From positions 1,984,001 through 2,048,000 of the forward strand of contig NZ_CP086727.1 in NCBI RefSeq assembly GCF_020906275.1: a stretch of 64,000 nucleotides of DNA, read 5' to 3'. Under the pieces are notes generated by a model, which was not told the DNA's origin, did not search any database, and saw nothing but the letters and a program-made list of their open reading frames with translations. The position numbers were made by a program, and so were the translations under genes. This DNA comes from Parasphingorhabdus litoris DSM 22379. GTDB taxonomy: Bacteria; Pseudomonadota; Alphaproteobacteria; Sphingomonadales; Sphingomonadaceae. The first letter of the stretch is position 1. The number at the start of each line of letters is the position of its first letter. Shown piece after piece: positions 26,952 through 35,623 of the stretch.

Positions 26952-27218
26952 ATGGAACGCGAAGTCAGGCTGAAACGGCTGCATTTTCGTAGCTGGCATC
27001 GTGGTACGCGTGAAGCCGACAATATGATTGGCGGTTTTTTCGACAAATGGGGGGACAGCTGGACAGACGACGAAATCAATTGGTTTGAGAAACTGCTCGA
27101 GGAAGATGACGTAGATATAATGGCCTGGGCAATAGGCAAACAGCCGCCGCCCGAACCCTTTCAAACTGAACAAATGGCTGCGATGCAGAAACTCGATTAT
27201 TTCGATTTTACGAAATAA
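26952..27218 (+). CDS. sdhE: FAD assembly factor SdhE
   Basis: The 88-residue protein belongs to the SdhE/SDHAF2 family, which attaches FAD covalently to succinate dehydrogenase flavoprotein. The RGxxE motif region appears as HRGTREADNMIGGFFDKWG (usually RRGMLELD), followed by WTDDEINWFEKLLEEDDVDIMAWAIG, the typical family core. Here the motif Arg-Gly-Thr-Arg-Glu keeps the glycine and the glutamate. It sits between recG and mfd, an order frequently seen in alphaproteobacteria, and is followed by mfd after 34 bases. Confidence 0.92.
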   Translation: MEREVRLKRLHFRSWHRGTREADNMIGGFFDKWGDSWTDDEINWFEKLLEEDDVDIMAWAIGKQPPPEPFQTEQMAAMQKLDYFDFTK

Positions 27219-27252
27219 GTTACGCGCAATCAAACTGAGATAGACTATTTAA

Positions 27253-30200
27253 GTGTCATATTTAGACAAACTACTCTCTGCTGATAGCGGCTTGACCCTA
27301 GCTGGTGCCACAGCCGGTTATCGTCCCTATTGCCTCGCTGATATCGCGAGGCGATCGGGTCGGCGCACTGTATTTATTGTAACTGATGATGCGGCAATGA
27401 GCGCGGTAGCGCAAGCTGCTCGATATTTTCAACCTGACCTGGAAGTCTTAGAGTTTCCTGCATGGGATTGCCTGCCTTATGACCGGGCATCGCCCGCACT
27501 CCACACCACATCCGAACGGTTGGCAACTCTCTCTCGCTTGGCAGAGCCTGCGCCAGACGGACAACTGATCATAACGACAGCCAATGCAGTCACCCAGCGC
27601 GTACTGGAACCTGCGCGAATCAAGGAACTGGTTACGAGACTTGCGCCTGGTAGCATTGTCGAACAAGAGAAGTTGATCTCCTTTCTCTATGCCAATGGAT
27701 TTGTTCGGGTTGATACAGTTGCCGACAGCGGCGAATTTGCAGCGCGTGGCGGGCTAATCGATCTTTTTCCACCGGGTGCGGATATGCCGCTTCGCATCGA
27801 TCTTTTCGGTGACGAGATTGAGACGTTACGGCAATTTGATCCGGTGGATCAAAGAACGATCGGAAAGGTTGATGGGTTCGACCTTCTCCCGGTTTCCGAG
27901 GTTTTGCTGGATGAAACCAGCATCACGCGGTTTCGGACCCGTTATCGCGAGCTGTTCGGCGCCGTGGCCACCAGCGACCCCATATATCAATCGATTTCCG
28001 AGGGCCGAAGGCTATCCGGTATGGAGCATTGGCTTCCATTGATCGAGGAACGTTTGGCCAGTTTCTTCGATTATCTGTCGGATGACACGATCATCCTGCG
28101 TGATACCGCAGTAACAGCCGCGGCAGATGCGCAATTTGCTGCAATCGCAGATTACTATAAAAACCGTCTGGAAGCGGACAAAGCAAACTTGTCGAGCTAC
28201 CGACCATTAGAGCCTAATATGCTCTATCTAGAACCAAATGAGTGGCGAACACAGCAGGCAGACAGCCCCATTCACATCATCAGTGAGTTTGATGAGCCAG
28301 AATCAGCTACAATAGTTTCGTTGTCGATATCATCCCCGCGCGATTTTTCGCCAGAACGCGCACGAAACGAGAATATCTACAAAGCCCTCGCAGCACATCT
28401 CAATACGCTTACCAAGGCAGGTACAACCGCGATTGTAGCAAGCTATAGCAATGGATCTCGAGCGAGGTTGTTTGATCTGCTGCAGGATCATGGCGTCAAC
28501 AATGCCGCGATTTGCGACGATTGGAAATCTTGCAGTGAAGCAAATGCATCGGTTGCATTGACGGTTCTGCCATTGGCCTCAGGCTTCCGGTCAGACAATA
28601 TTGCACTGCTTACCGAACAAGACATTTTCGGTGATCGGCTAGTACGCAAGTCAAAGCGGCGAAAAAGCGGCGATGCCTTCATTGAAGAACTGTCTGCGCT
28701 CAGTCAAGGCGACTTGGTGGTACATCTAGAGCATGGCATCGGACTCTATGAGGGCATCGTTTCGATACCGGTCGGAGAAAGCCCGCATGATTGTGTGGCA
28801 TTAAAATATGCTGGCGGCGATAAACTCTTCGTTCCGGTTGAAAATATCGATGTACTTAGCCGTTACGGCGAAGGCGGCGATGCAGTTGTTCTGGATCGAT
28901 TGGGCGGTGAAGGCTGGCAAAGGCGCAAGTCGAAACTCAAGGAGCGTATAAGAGCCATAGCGCATGAGCTTTTGAAAACAGCTGCTGCGAGAGCTCTCAA
29001 ACCCGCAACACCGGCGCGGATCGAAGCAGGTGAAATGGCGGGTTTCGTTGATCGCTTTCCTTACCAGGAAACGGACGATCAACAGCTGGCAATTGAAGAA
29101 GTCCTCGGCGATATGGCCTCGGGTAAAGCCATGGATCGATTGGTCTGCGGCGACGTCGGGTTTGGCAAGACCGAAGTTGCCATGCGGGCGGCTTTTGCTG
29201 CAGCGATGGCAGGAATGCAGGTCGCTATTGTCGCTCCAACAACATTGTTGGCGCGGCAACATTTCAGCAATTTTGAGGAACGTTTTCGACCTTTTCCTGT
29301 AAATCTGGGCCGGCTATCACGTCTCGTACCCGCTGCCGAAGCCAAGAGAACCAAAGAAGGTCTTGCTAATGGCAAGGTCGACATCCTTATCGGGACTCAC
29401 GCTCTTTTGGCCAAATCTGTCGAATTTCAGCGACTTGGTTTGATAATTGTTGATGAAGAACAGAAATTTGGTGTGACCCATAAAGAACGGCTCAAAGCGA
29501 TGAAAGCCGATGTCCATGTCCTCACACTGACCGCGACTCCTATTCCGCGTACGTTACAAATGGCGATGACCGGTCTACGCGAACTGTCTGTCATTCAAAC
29601 ACCGCCAGTCGATCGCTTGGCCGTGCGCACTTATGTGATGCCATGGGATCCTATCCCCTTGCGCGAGGCGTTATTGCGCGAACATTATCGCGGCGGGCAA
29701 AGCTTCATCGTTGTTCCTCGCATTGCAGATCTGCCGGAAATACAAGAGTTCCTAAAAGAATATGCACCAGAAATAAACTTCGTCGTCGCTCACGGCCAAA
29801 TGCCTCCTGCACAAGTAGAAGAACGCATGTCGGCATTTTATGACAAAAAATATGACGTTCTTTTGGCAACAACCATAGTGGAAAGCGGTCTGGATATTCC
29901 TAGCGCCAACACCCTGATCATTCATCGGGCCGACCGTTTCGGGCTGGCTCAGCTTTATCAACTGCGTGGTCGGGTCGGGCGATCCAAGACTCGTGCCTAT
30001 GCTTATATGATCACACCGAAAGATCGAATAATCACAGAAAAGGCCGAAAAACGACTGAAGATATTAGGTGATTTGGATAGTCTTGGTGCCGGTTTTGAAT
30101 TGGCGAGCCATGATTTGGATATAAGAGGTGCCGGCAATCTGCTTGGGGATGAGCAATCAGGTCATATCCGCGAAGTAGGCTTTGAACTCTATCAATCGAT

Positions 30201-30723
30201 GCTGGAAGACGCCATTCTTGAAGCGAAGGCCAAAGGCGCCGGCTTGGATGCCAGCACCGAAAGCTTCTCGCCACAGATTACCGTCGATGCGCCGATCCTG
30301 ATCCCCGAAAACTATGTCCCCGATCTATCGCTCCGCATGGGCCTCTATCGGCGTATGAATGGATTGGAAAATCAATCAGAAATTCAAGCTTTTGCAGCAG
30401 AAATGATCGATCGTTTCGGAGAATTGCCGGTCGAAACCGACAATCTGCTCAAGCTGATGGAAATCAAACTGAACTGCGTCAAAGCTCATATTGCCAAGAT
30501 TGAAATGGGGCCACGGGGCGCGTTGGTTAGCTTTCACAATGACAAATTCCCGAATGTTCCGGGACTACTTGCCTATGCAGATCGCTTGAAAGGAACTGCT
30601 AAGATCAGGCCCGATAACAAGCTGTTTATTGAGCGACGTTGGCGTGATCCGCGATCACGCCTTCACGGCCTTACGCAGTTAAGCACAGGATTGTCGAAAC
30701 TGGCGCAACAGAAATCGCGCTAG
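27253..30723 (+). CDS. mfd: Transcription-repair coupling factor
   Basis: The 1156-residue ATPase displaces RNA polymerase stalled at DNA lesions and recruits UvrA. The N-terminal UvrB-like module is present (LEFPAWDCLPYDRASP, GGLIDLFPPGADMPLRIDLFGDEIETLRQFDP). The RNA-polymerase interaction domain (GDLVVHLEHGIGLYEGI, LKYAGGDKLFVPVENIDVLSRY) follows in the middle. The translocase has Walker A GDVGFGKT, Walker B-like IIVDEEQKFGV, and LAQLYQLRGRVGRSKTRAYAY. The C-terminal TRCF domain is complete. It starts with GTG at 27253. It converges with the GGDEF/EAL gene; a small GCGC hairpin followed by four T's lies at its stop. Confidence 0.97.
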   Translation: MSYLDKLLSADSGLTLAGATAGYRPYCLADIARRSGRRTVFIVTDDAAMSAVAQAARYFQPDLEVLEFPAWDCLPYDRASPALHTTSERLATLSRLAEPAPDGQLIITTANAVTQRVLEPARIKELVTRLAPGSIVEQEKLISFLYANGFVRVDTVADSGEFAARGGLIDLFPPGADMPLRIDLFGDEIETLRQFDPVDQRTIGKVDGFDLLPVSEVLLDETSITRFRTRYRELFGAVATSDPIYQSISEGRRLSGMEHWLPLIEERLASFFDYLSDDTIILRDTAVTAAADAQFAAIADYYKNRLEADKANLSSYRPLEPNMLYLEPNEWRTQQADSPIHIISEFDEPESATIVSLSISSPRDFSPERARNENIYKALAAHLNTLTKAGTTAIVASYSNGSRARLFDLLQDHGVNNAAICDDWKSCSEANASVALTVLPLASGFRSDNIALLTEQDIFGDRLVRKSKRRKSGDAFIEELSALSQGDLVVHLEHGIGLYEGIVSIPVGESPHDCVALKYAGGDKLFVPVENIDVLSRYGEGGDAVVLDRLGGEGWQRRKSKLKERIRAIAHELLKTAAARALKPATPARIEAGEMAGFVDRFPYQETDDQQLAIEEVLGDMASGKAMDRLVCGDVGFGKTEVAMRAAFAAAMAGMQVAIVAPTTLLARQHFSNFEERFRPFPVNLGRLSRLVPAAEAKRTKEGLANGKVDILIGTHALLAKSVEFQRLGLIIVDEEQKFGVTHKERLKAMKADVHVLTLTATPIPRTLQMAMTGLRELSVIQTPPVDRLAVRTYVMPWDPIPLREALLREHYRGGQSFIVVPRIADLPEIQEFLKEYAPEINFVVAHGQMPPAQVEERMSAFYDKKYDVLLATTIVESGLDIPSANTLIIHRADRFGLAQLYQLRGRVGRSKTRAYAYMITPKDRIITEKAEKRLKILGDLDSLGAGFELASHDLDIRGAGNLLGDEQSGHIREVGFELYQSMLEDAILEAKAKGAGLDASTESFSPQITVDAPILIPENYVPDLSLRMGLYRRMNGLENQSEIQAFAAEMIDRFGELPVETDNLLKLMEIKLNCVKAHIAKIEMGPRGALVSFHNDKFPNVPGLLAYADRLKGTAKIRPDNKLFIERRWRDPRSRLHGLTQLSTGLSKLAQQKSR

Positions 30724-30734
30724 TGTCGCGCTTT

Positions 30735-32747
30735 TCAGTCACTTCGCAATGCATATATTTCAAATTCTTCCGCAGAAATTGGGCCAGAGCGCAAAAAACC
30801 TTGAAAATATTCGCACCCCTGCTCTGCAAGAGTCGTCAGTTGCGCTTCTGTTTCGACACCTTCAGCAATCACCGACAAATCCAGGCTATGGGCCATATCA
30901 ATGATTGATTTTACCACCACCTGATCCTTTGGGGAGCCACTAATATCTCCTGTCAAACCGCTATCAATCTTGAGATAGTCGAGCGGTAAGTTCTTCAGAT
31001 AAGAAAGGCTGCTATAGCCTGTTCCGAAATCATCTATCGCAATTTGTAATCCTTGCGCTCTTAACTCCGCAAGACGCTCAGCGGCCCTTGTAATATCATC
31101 GATCAGCGCGCTTTCGGTTATCTCCAACGTTGTGCGCATGGGGTCAAAACCGGCCTTTTCTATTTTCTGCATCATATCCGTCACAAACTCGACATTAGCG
31201 AGATCTCCAGCAGTAACGTTGATCGAGAGGCGCAAGAATGAAAGACTTTCAGGCCAATGCGCGGCTGTTTTGAGAGCCAGTTTGTGGATATGCGAAGATA
31301 GTAAATCCAATAAATTTGCGCGCTCTGCGACCGAAAACAATGTCGCGGCCCCCAGAAAGCCGAGTTTCGGATGATTCCAACGCGCCAAGGCTTCCGCACC
31401 GGTCAATTGTCCAGTTGCTACTTTTATCTGCGGTTGCAGTGCGATTGTAATGTCACCACGCTCTATTGCATGAAGTAACTCAGCTTCTAGTTGCTGTTCC
31501 ACAAGGATATTATTGTCTGAAGAGCTGCTGATCTTCAAAGGCAAAGCATCCGAGCCCATGGCCTCCGCCAAAGCTAGGGTTGCCCGCCTGATCAGTAAGG
31601 TCTCATCAACCGGTCCGTCCGAAACGGCCACGCCTGCCCGGGCGACCAGTCCGATATCGCGTGCTTCAACAGAAATCGGATCAAAAACCTGGTTGAGTAG
31701 TTTTTCGGCTTGGCTGATGCAGCTTTGGACACCATCTTCATCTGTCTCATCCAATGTCATCGCCACAACAAAATTCTGTCCATCCATCCTTGCAACGAGA
31801 CATTTTTCGATCGAATAGTCTGTTGTTTTCGCAATCAATCGCTGACCGATGCGGCGCATGATCTCGTCACCGATGACGCGTCCATATGCTGCGTTTATTG
31901 TAGCAAAATTCTTTATGCCGAACATAATTAAACCAAGACTATGTCCGTTCGCAAAACGACTGCGCATCCAGTTTTTCGCCGCAGAACCGTTTCGCAGACC
32001 GGATGCTAAATCGCGTCCCGCCCAACCCAGGTCTTTTTCATTTTCGGTCACCCGTTCCAGACGACCATGAATCCGCTTGCCGGAATCATGTAGATGTTGG
32101 ATGACTTTGTTCCCGCCCCGCACATAAGCGACTGCCGCCTGTTTCGCTCCAGTGCGTAGTCGCCCCATAGCTCCTCGAACACGTGCGCGTTCATTATCTG
32201 ACATTGTTCGGTATATGCCGGTCACTGGATATGCATTGAAATCAACTTCTGGCATTGCTGACTTCAGATTCTCGCTGATCCAATTCTGACTGAGGCTGGA
32301 CTTGGAAAATGACCATTGCTCGCCAATTTGCGCGAGCAACATATTGAAATCATCAGTTGCTTCCCCAGCCCCGAGCACATTTTCCACATATCTATAGGCA
32401 AAATTTATCGCCTGTTCGAGATTCGCATGAGGATTGGATATATCCAGAAAATGAGTGGCACCGGCATCGTAGCACTTTGCTGCAATATCACTTTCCTTGC
32501 CTTCATCTGCCAGAGCAAGAATAGCAATCCCGCGATTTTCGTCCAAATTTGCCAGCTCAGCAATCGCGGCCAATCCTTCATCGACGGCTTCGCGCAAATC
32601 AACCAGCGCGGTCAGGGCATGGGATGACAGGAAACGCCCTTTTAGGCGATCTTTGCGCCGAGCCGAGCTTACGTGCCAACCACCGGCAGAAATCCTCGCG
32701 GCCAGAGGATCCCGGTATTGGAAGGACAACAGAAACAGGTTTCTCAT
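30735..32747 (-). CDS. GGDEF-EAL protein with degenerate GGDEF and intact EAL
   Basis: The 670-residue protein has an N-terminal receiver-like region (about 40-125: LTALVDLREAVDEGLAAIAELANLD, ILALADEGKESDIAAKCYDAGATHFLDI), a GGDEF domain at about 265-400 whose active site reads MDGQN (321-325) instead of GGDEF, and an EAL domain at about 415-665. The EAL residues are intact: EALARW (452-), SINVTAGDL, LEITES, IDDFGTGYSS (572-577), YLKID and IAEGVE. It should hydrolyse cyclic di-GMP but not make it; the degenerate GGDEF may sense GTP. The receiver-like part lacks an obvious phospho-acceptor Asp, so it may be an atypical receiver. Converges with mfd. Soluble and cytoplasmic. Confidence 0.9.
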   Translation of the reverse strand: MRNLFLLSFQYRDPLAARISAGGWHVSSARRKDRLKGRFLSSHALTALVDLREAVDEGLAAIAELANLDENRGIAILALADEGKESDIAAKCYDAGATHFLDISNPHANLEQAINFAYRYVENVLGAGEATDDFNMLLAQIGEQWSFSKSSLSQNWISENLKSAMPEVDFNAYPVTGIYRTMSDNERARVRGAMGRLRTGAKQAAVAYVRGGNKVIQHLHDSGKRIHGRLERVTENEKDLGWAGRDLASGLRNGSAAKNWMRSRFANGHSLGLIMFGIKNFATINAAYGRVIGDEIMRRIGQRLIAKTTDYSIEKCLVARMDGQNFVVAMTLDETDEDGVQSCISQAEKLLNQVFDPISVEARDIGLVARAGVAVSDGPVDETLLIRRATLALAEAMGSDALPLKISSSSDNNILVEQQLEAELLHAIERGDITIALQPQIKVATGQLTGAEALARWNHPKLGFLGAATLFSVAERANLLDLLSSHIHKLALKTAAHWPESLSFLRLSINVTAGDLANVEFVTDMMQKIEKAGFDPMRTTLEITESALIDDITRAAERLAELRAQGLQIAIDDFGTGYSSLSYLKNLPLDYLKIDSGLTGDISGSPKDQVVVKSIIDMAHSLDLSVIAEGVETEAQLTTLAEQGCEYFQGFLRSGPISAEEFEIYALRSD

Positions 32748-32924
32748 ACCCGGTTGGCCTAGCGATGAGTGCGACTTTTGAATAACCTAATCTTCCCCGA
32801 TTTTCATGTTCGCCGTTTTGACAAACGGCAAAATTCCTATCTTTTTCCATAGCGGCTAAATCTTTATAGGCCGTTGCTTGCATCTCAACAAAACGCTAGG
32901 ATTTTCGCCGACAATTGATGGGAT

Positions 32925-33917
32925 ATGGCGATGCAAGACGGATTTGGCCGCAAAATTGACTATCTGCGAATCTCGGTCACCGACCGATGCAATTTTCGCT
33001 GCCAATATTGTATGTCAGAGAAAATGACTTTCATGCCCAAATCTGAACTGCTCACATTGGAAGAAATCACGCTTATTGCCGAACGTTTTATCGGTCATGG
33101 GGTCAAGAAAATCCGACTTACCGGGGGCGAGCCTTTGGTCAGACGGGATATGAGTGAAGTGATCCAACGCCTTGGGCGTAAAGTTAAATCTGGTGAGCTT
33201 GAAGAACTCACACTGACAACCAACGGAGCATTATTGAGTGAATATGCCGATCATTTGGCGAAGCACAATGTAAAGCGCATAAACGTGAGCATGGATACTC
33301 TGAATCCGGCGGATTTCGCAGAGATAACCCGCGGCGGAAAAGTGGAGCAGGTTTTAGCTGGCATTGACGCCGCAAAGCAGGTTGGAATTCAGATCAAGAT
33401 CAATATGGTGGCCCTGAGAGGGTTTAATCAGGACGCCTTGTTACCAATGGCAGAATATTGCGCCAGAAACGGGCATGATCTGACAATTATTGAAACGATG
33501 CCGCTCGGCGATGTTGGAGCAGATAGAAAACTCGAGCATATCCCGACCGAAGAATTTATCGCTCCATTATTGGGCCAATATTCGTCTAATCCAATTTCCC
33601 ATAGAAGCGCAGGTCCGGCGCGCTATCTTGCGATTGAGCCATTGGGGCTGCGACTTGGTCTGATTACACCGCTCAGCCAAAATTTCTGCGATAATTGCAA
33701 TCGGTTGCGGCTGACAACCGATGGCAAAATATTTATGTGCCTTGGTCATAACGCACATGTTGATTTACGCGCCGCGGTGCGCAATGAAGGTATCGAGGCT
33801 GTCGATCGGTTGCTTCAAAAGGCTTTGAAGCTCAAACCGTTACGACATGAATTTAATGCGCAGCTAGACGGGTCCGCAGAGATATTGGAGCGTCACATGA
33901 ACGTCACGGGCGGATGA
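32925..33917 (+). CDS. moaA: GTP 3',8-cyclase (molybdenum cofactor synthesis)
   Basis: The 330-residue radical SAM enzyme converts GTP to cyclic 8,3'-GTP, the first step of molybdopterin synthesis. The SAM-binding cluster motif is CNFRCQYC (22-29). The second 4Fe-4S cluster is formed by NFCDNCNRLRLTTDGKIFMCLG near residues 250-270. The GTP-binding arginines and C-terminal Gly-Gly (MNVTGG) essential for activity are present. The ATG at 32925 or the in-frame ATG at 32931 may be used. Its stop overlaps the nadK start by four bases. No other moa genes are in the window. Confidence 0.96.
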   Translation: MAMQDGFGRKIDYLRISVTDRCNFRCQYCMSEKMTFMPKSELLTLEEITLIAERFIGHGVKKIRLTGGEPLVRRDMSEVIQRLGRKVKSGELEELTLTTNGALLSEYADHLAKHNVKRINVSMDTLNPADFAEITRGGKVEQVLAGIDAAKQVGIQIKINMVALRGFNQDALLPMAEYCARNGHDLTIIETMPLGDVGADRKLEHIPTEEFIAPLLGQYSSNPISHRSAGPARYLAIEPLGLRLGLITPLSQNFCDNCNRLRLTTDGKIFMCLGHNAHVDLRAAVRNEGIEAVDRLLQKALKLKPLRHEFNAQLDGSAEILERHMNVTGG

Positions 33918-34687
33918 GCGAATCAAAATGGGCACTGGTCGTGTCCCCTACCCCGCAGGCACAGGAAGCGGGAGAGAAGCTCCAGCCCTTGATGGACTGG
34001 GTTCCCATTGAAGAAGCGGACAAGGCCGTCGTTCTGGGCGGTGATGGCTTCATGCTGCAAACATTGCATCAAATGCTCAACCGGCGAAAAATCATGCCGG
34101 TTTATGGCATGAACCTCGGCACCGTCGGTTTTCTGATGAACAACTGGCACGAGGATGATCTTGTCAGGCGTATCGAGGGCGCGCGACCGTTCAAGGTTCG
34201 TCCGCTAAAAATGGAAGTGGAAACAATCTCTGGTGCCAGTTTTGTGTTGCCGGCAATAAACGAGGTTTCCCTGCTGAGGGAAACAAGACAAACCGCTAAA
34301 CTGGAAATTCAGGTCAATAACCGAATCATGCTCGAAGAACTGGTTTGCGATGGCATATTGATCGCGACACCAGCAGGATCGACCGCCTATAATCTTTCAG
34401 CTAACGGACCAATATTGCCGCTGGGATCAAATTTACTGGCTCTCACACCCATCAGTCCGTTCCGACCCCGGCGTTGGAAGGGGGCTATATTGCCAGACAA
34501 AATGCCGATCAGCATTAAGGTGTTGAATGCCGAAAAACGGCCTGTAAGTGCGGTTGGTGACCAACAAGAGGTCCGTGATGTTGCCCAGGTGACCATCTCG
34601 ATAGACCGCAATCAGACCCTGACCATGTTGTTTGATCCAGAGCATGCTTTGGACGATCGGATCGCAATGGAACAATTTGTTGTTTGA
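33914..34687 (+). CDS. nadK: NAD kinase
   Basis: The 257-residue protein phosphorylates NAD to NADP. The GGDG motif (VVLGGDGFMLQTLH) and the NE-containing segment LPAINEVSLLRET, with LVCDGILIATPAGSTAYNLSANGPILP at the active site, are diagnostic. The length fits the short alphaproteobacterial type. It is translated together with moaA through a four-base overlap (ATGA). Its 3' end is followed directly by a tRNA-Asn promoter. Cytosolic. Confidence 0.95.
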   Translation: MSESKWALVVSPTPQAQEAGEKLQPLMDWVPIEEADKAVVLGGDGFMLQTLHQMLNRRKIMPVYGMNLGTVGFLMNNWHEDDLVRRIEGARPFKVRPLKMEVETISGASFVLPAINEVSLLRETRQTAKLEIQVNNRIMLEELVCDGILIATPAGSTAYNLSANGPILPLGSNLLALTPISPFRPRRWKGAILPDKMPISIKVLNAEKRPVSAVGDQQEVRDVAQVTISIDRNQTLTMLFDPEHALDDRIAMEQFVV

Positions 34688-34691
34688 TGGC

Positions 34692-34720
34692 TTGCCGGGT
34701 GCGAATGACGTTGCTATAGC
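34692..34720 (+). promoter_or_regulatory. Predicted sigma-70 promoter of tRNA-Asn
   Basis: TTGCCG at 34692-34697 and TATAGC at 34715-34720 are separated by exactly 17 bases and lie about 31 bases before the tRNA gene, matching a sigma-70 type promoter. A transcription start would fall near 34727, giving a short 5' leader before the mature tRNA. Confidence 0.55.
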
Positions 34721-34750
34721 CGCGCTCGTTGTGATGCAAATCGCTTCTAT

Positions 34751-34825
34751 TCCCCGGTAGCTCAGTGGTAGAGCAATCGACTGTTAATCGATTGGCCGAT
34801 GGTTCGAATCCGTCCCGGGGAGCCA
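34751..34825 (+). tRNA. tRNA-Asn (anticodon GTT)
   Basis: A complete cloverleaf is read: acceptor TCCCCGG pairs with CCGGGGA; D arm GCTC-AGTGGTA-GAGC; anticodon stem ATCGA/TCGAT with loop CTGTTAA (anticodon GTT); variable loop TGGCC; T arm GATGG-TTCGAAT-CCGTC; discriminator G and an encoded CCA end. A T-run (ATTTTTC) follows and may end transcription. tRNA genes are common integration sites, and accessory genes begin just downstream. Confidence 0.97.
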
Positions 34826-35021
34826 TTTTTCTCACAAATCAAGACCATAAATATATGCGAGTGCGATCGCACTAGATCGATCACGCGCCTATTTCTGCGT
34901 CCATTTGATCCCGCAAGCGAACCATAAACCTGCGCTTGTTGTTCACATGGAAAACCGGTTTTGTATTCGATATGCCCGGCTACAAATCTTTTAATGTCAA
35001 TTAATTAACAATGGATTTGAC
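34826..35021. other. Intergenic tract after tRNA-Asn
   Basis: No gene is seen. A perfect 14-base palindrome, AGTGCGATCGCACT, lies at 34860-34873, about 35 bases after the tRNA. It contains the GCGATCGC octamer. The rest is AT-richer towards 34990-35020. No copy of the tRNA 3' end was noticed elsewhere in the window, so no attachment duplication is claimed. Confidence 0.5.
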
Positions 35022-35282
35022 TTAGGCGAGTGTGACCTTTCGCAAACGCCCACCAGACCGCATCACCGTCTTACATTCGCCAATGTTAAAGAGCCAAGTT
35101 GAGCGTAACCCATGAGACGGGTTGTAGGAAAGTAAAGGAATTTCCATTTTTTCTCGCAAGCAGACTCTAGTCCACACTTCCAATACGACCGAGTCTGGGA
35201 AGGAAACGTGCCAAACATAGAGTCCGCTGGCAATTAGAAATAATACCTTGAAATGGTTCGGTGGGGTTCTCTTTCGGTTCAT
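35022..35282 (-). CDS. Possible small protein, unrecognised
   Basis: This 86-codon frame starts MNRKRTPPNHFKVLFLIASG, a basic N-terminus followed by a hydrophobic stretch (VLFLIASGLYVWHV) that could be a signal anchor, and then an ordinary-looking soluble part with two cysteines. Only a weak AGG lies before the ATG. No family is recognised and the surrounding 800 bases look degenerate, so it may be a remnant or a chance frame. Confidence 0.3.
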   Translation of the reverse strand: MNRKRTPPNHFKVLFLIASGLYVWHVSFPDSVVLEVWTRVCLREKMEIPLLSYNPSHGLRSTWLFNIGECKTVMRSGGRLRKVTLA

Positions 35283-35623
35283 AACCTATTACTGGCCCAC
35301 TTTGATCGAGCTTGCGACGTCAGCTTTGCGCCTTAATTTTGAACGTTCGACTCCTTCTTAAAGGTCCCTCAAAGCTGCGTTTTGGGTGTTTATTGACGTC
35401 AAAAAAAGCTAGCGGATTGTTAACCGCAACTATGTTCTGTCAGCCTCATCCTGATCGGCATCAGTACAGCTTCAAGCATAGTGTCAGATCAGCCCCCCCT
35501 TCCTCGGCGGCAGCTTCGAGTTGAACTATGACACTCGTAGCATGCAGCCCGCGGCTCTATTGTTTAAAACGAAAGCTCATGCAGTGATCAGCAGTAACTG
35601 ACGCAAATCATGCTAGGCAAAAA
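35283..35623. other. Intergenic tract before the giant autotransporter
   Basis: About 340 bases with no credible gene on either strand. It contains scattered short inverted sequences such as CTAG-GCAAAAA-CTAG at about 35613-35628 near the autotransporter stop, and a C-rich run near 35490. It may be a decayed remnant, but no insertion-sequence features are recognisable. Confidence 0.4.

Noticed and set aside
30708..30740. Intrinsic terminator at the mfd stop
   Set aside because: The GCGC hairpin with four T's is only four base pairs long; too weak to call.
32497..32785. Small plus-strand frames upstream of moaA (around 32497-32785)
   Set aside because: They lie antisense to the start of the GGDEF/EAL gene, lack ribosome sites and have composition unlike real proteins.
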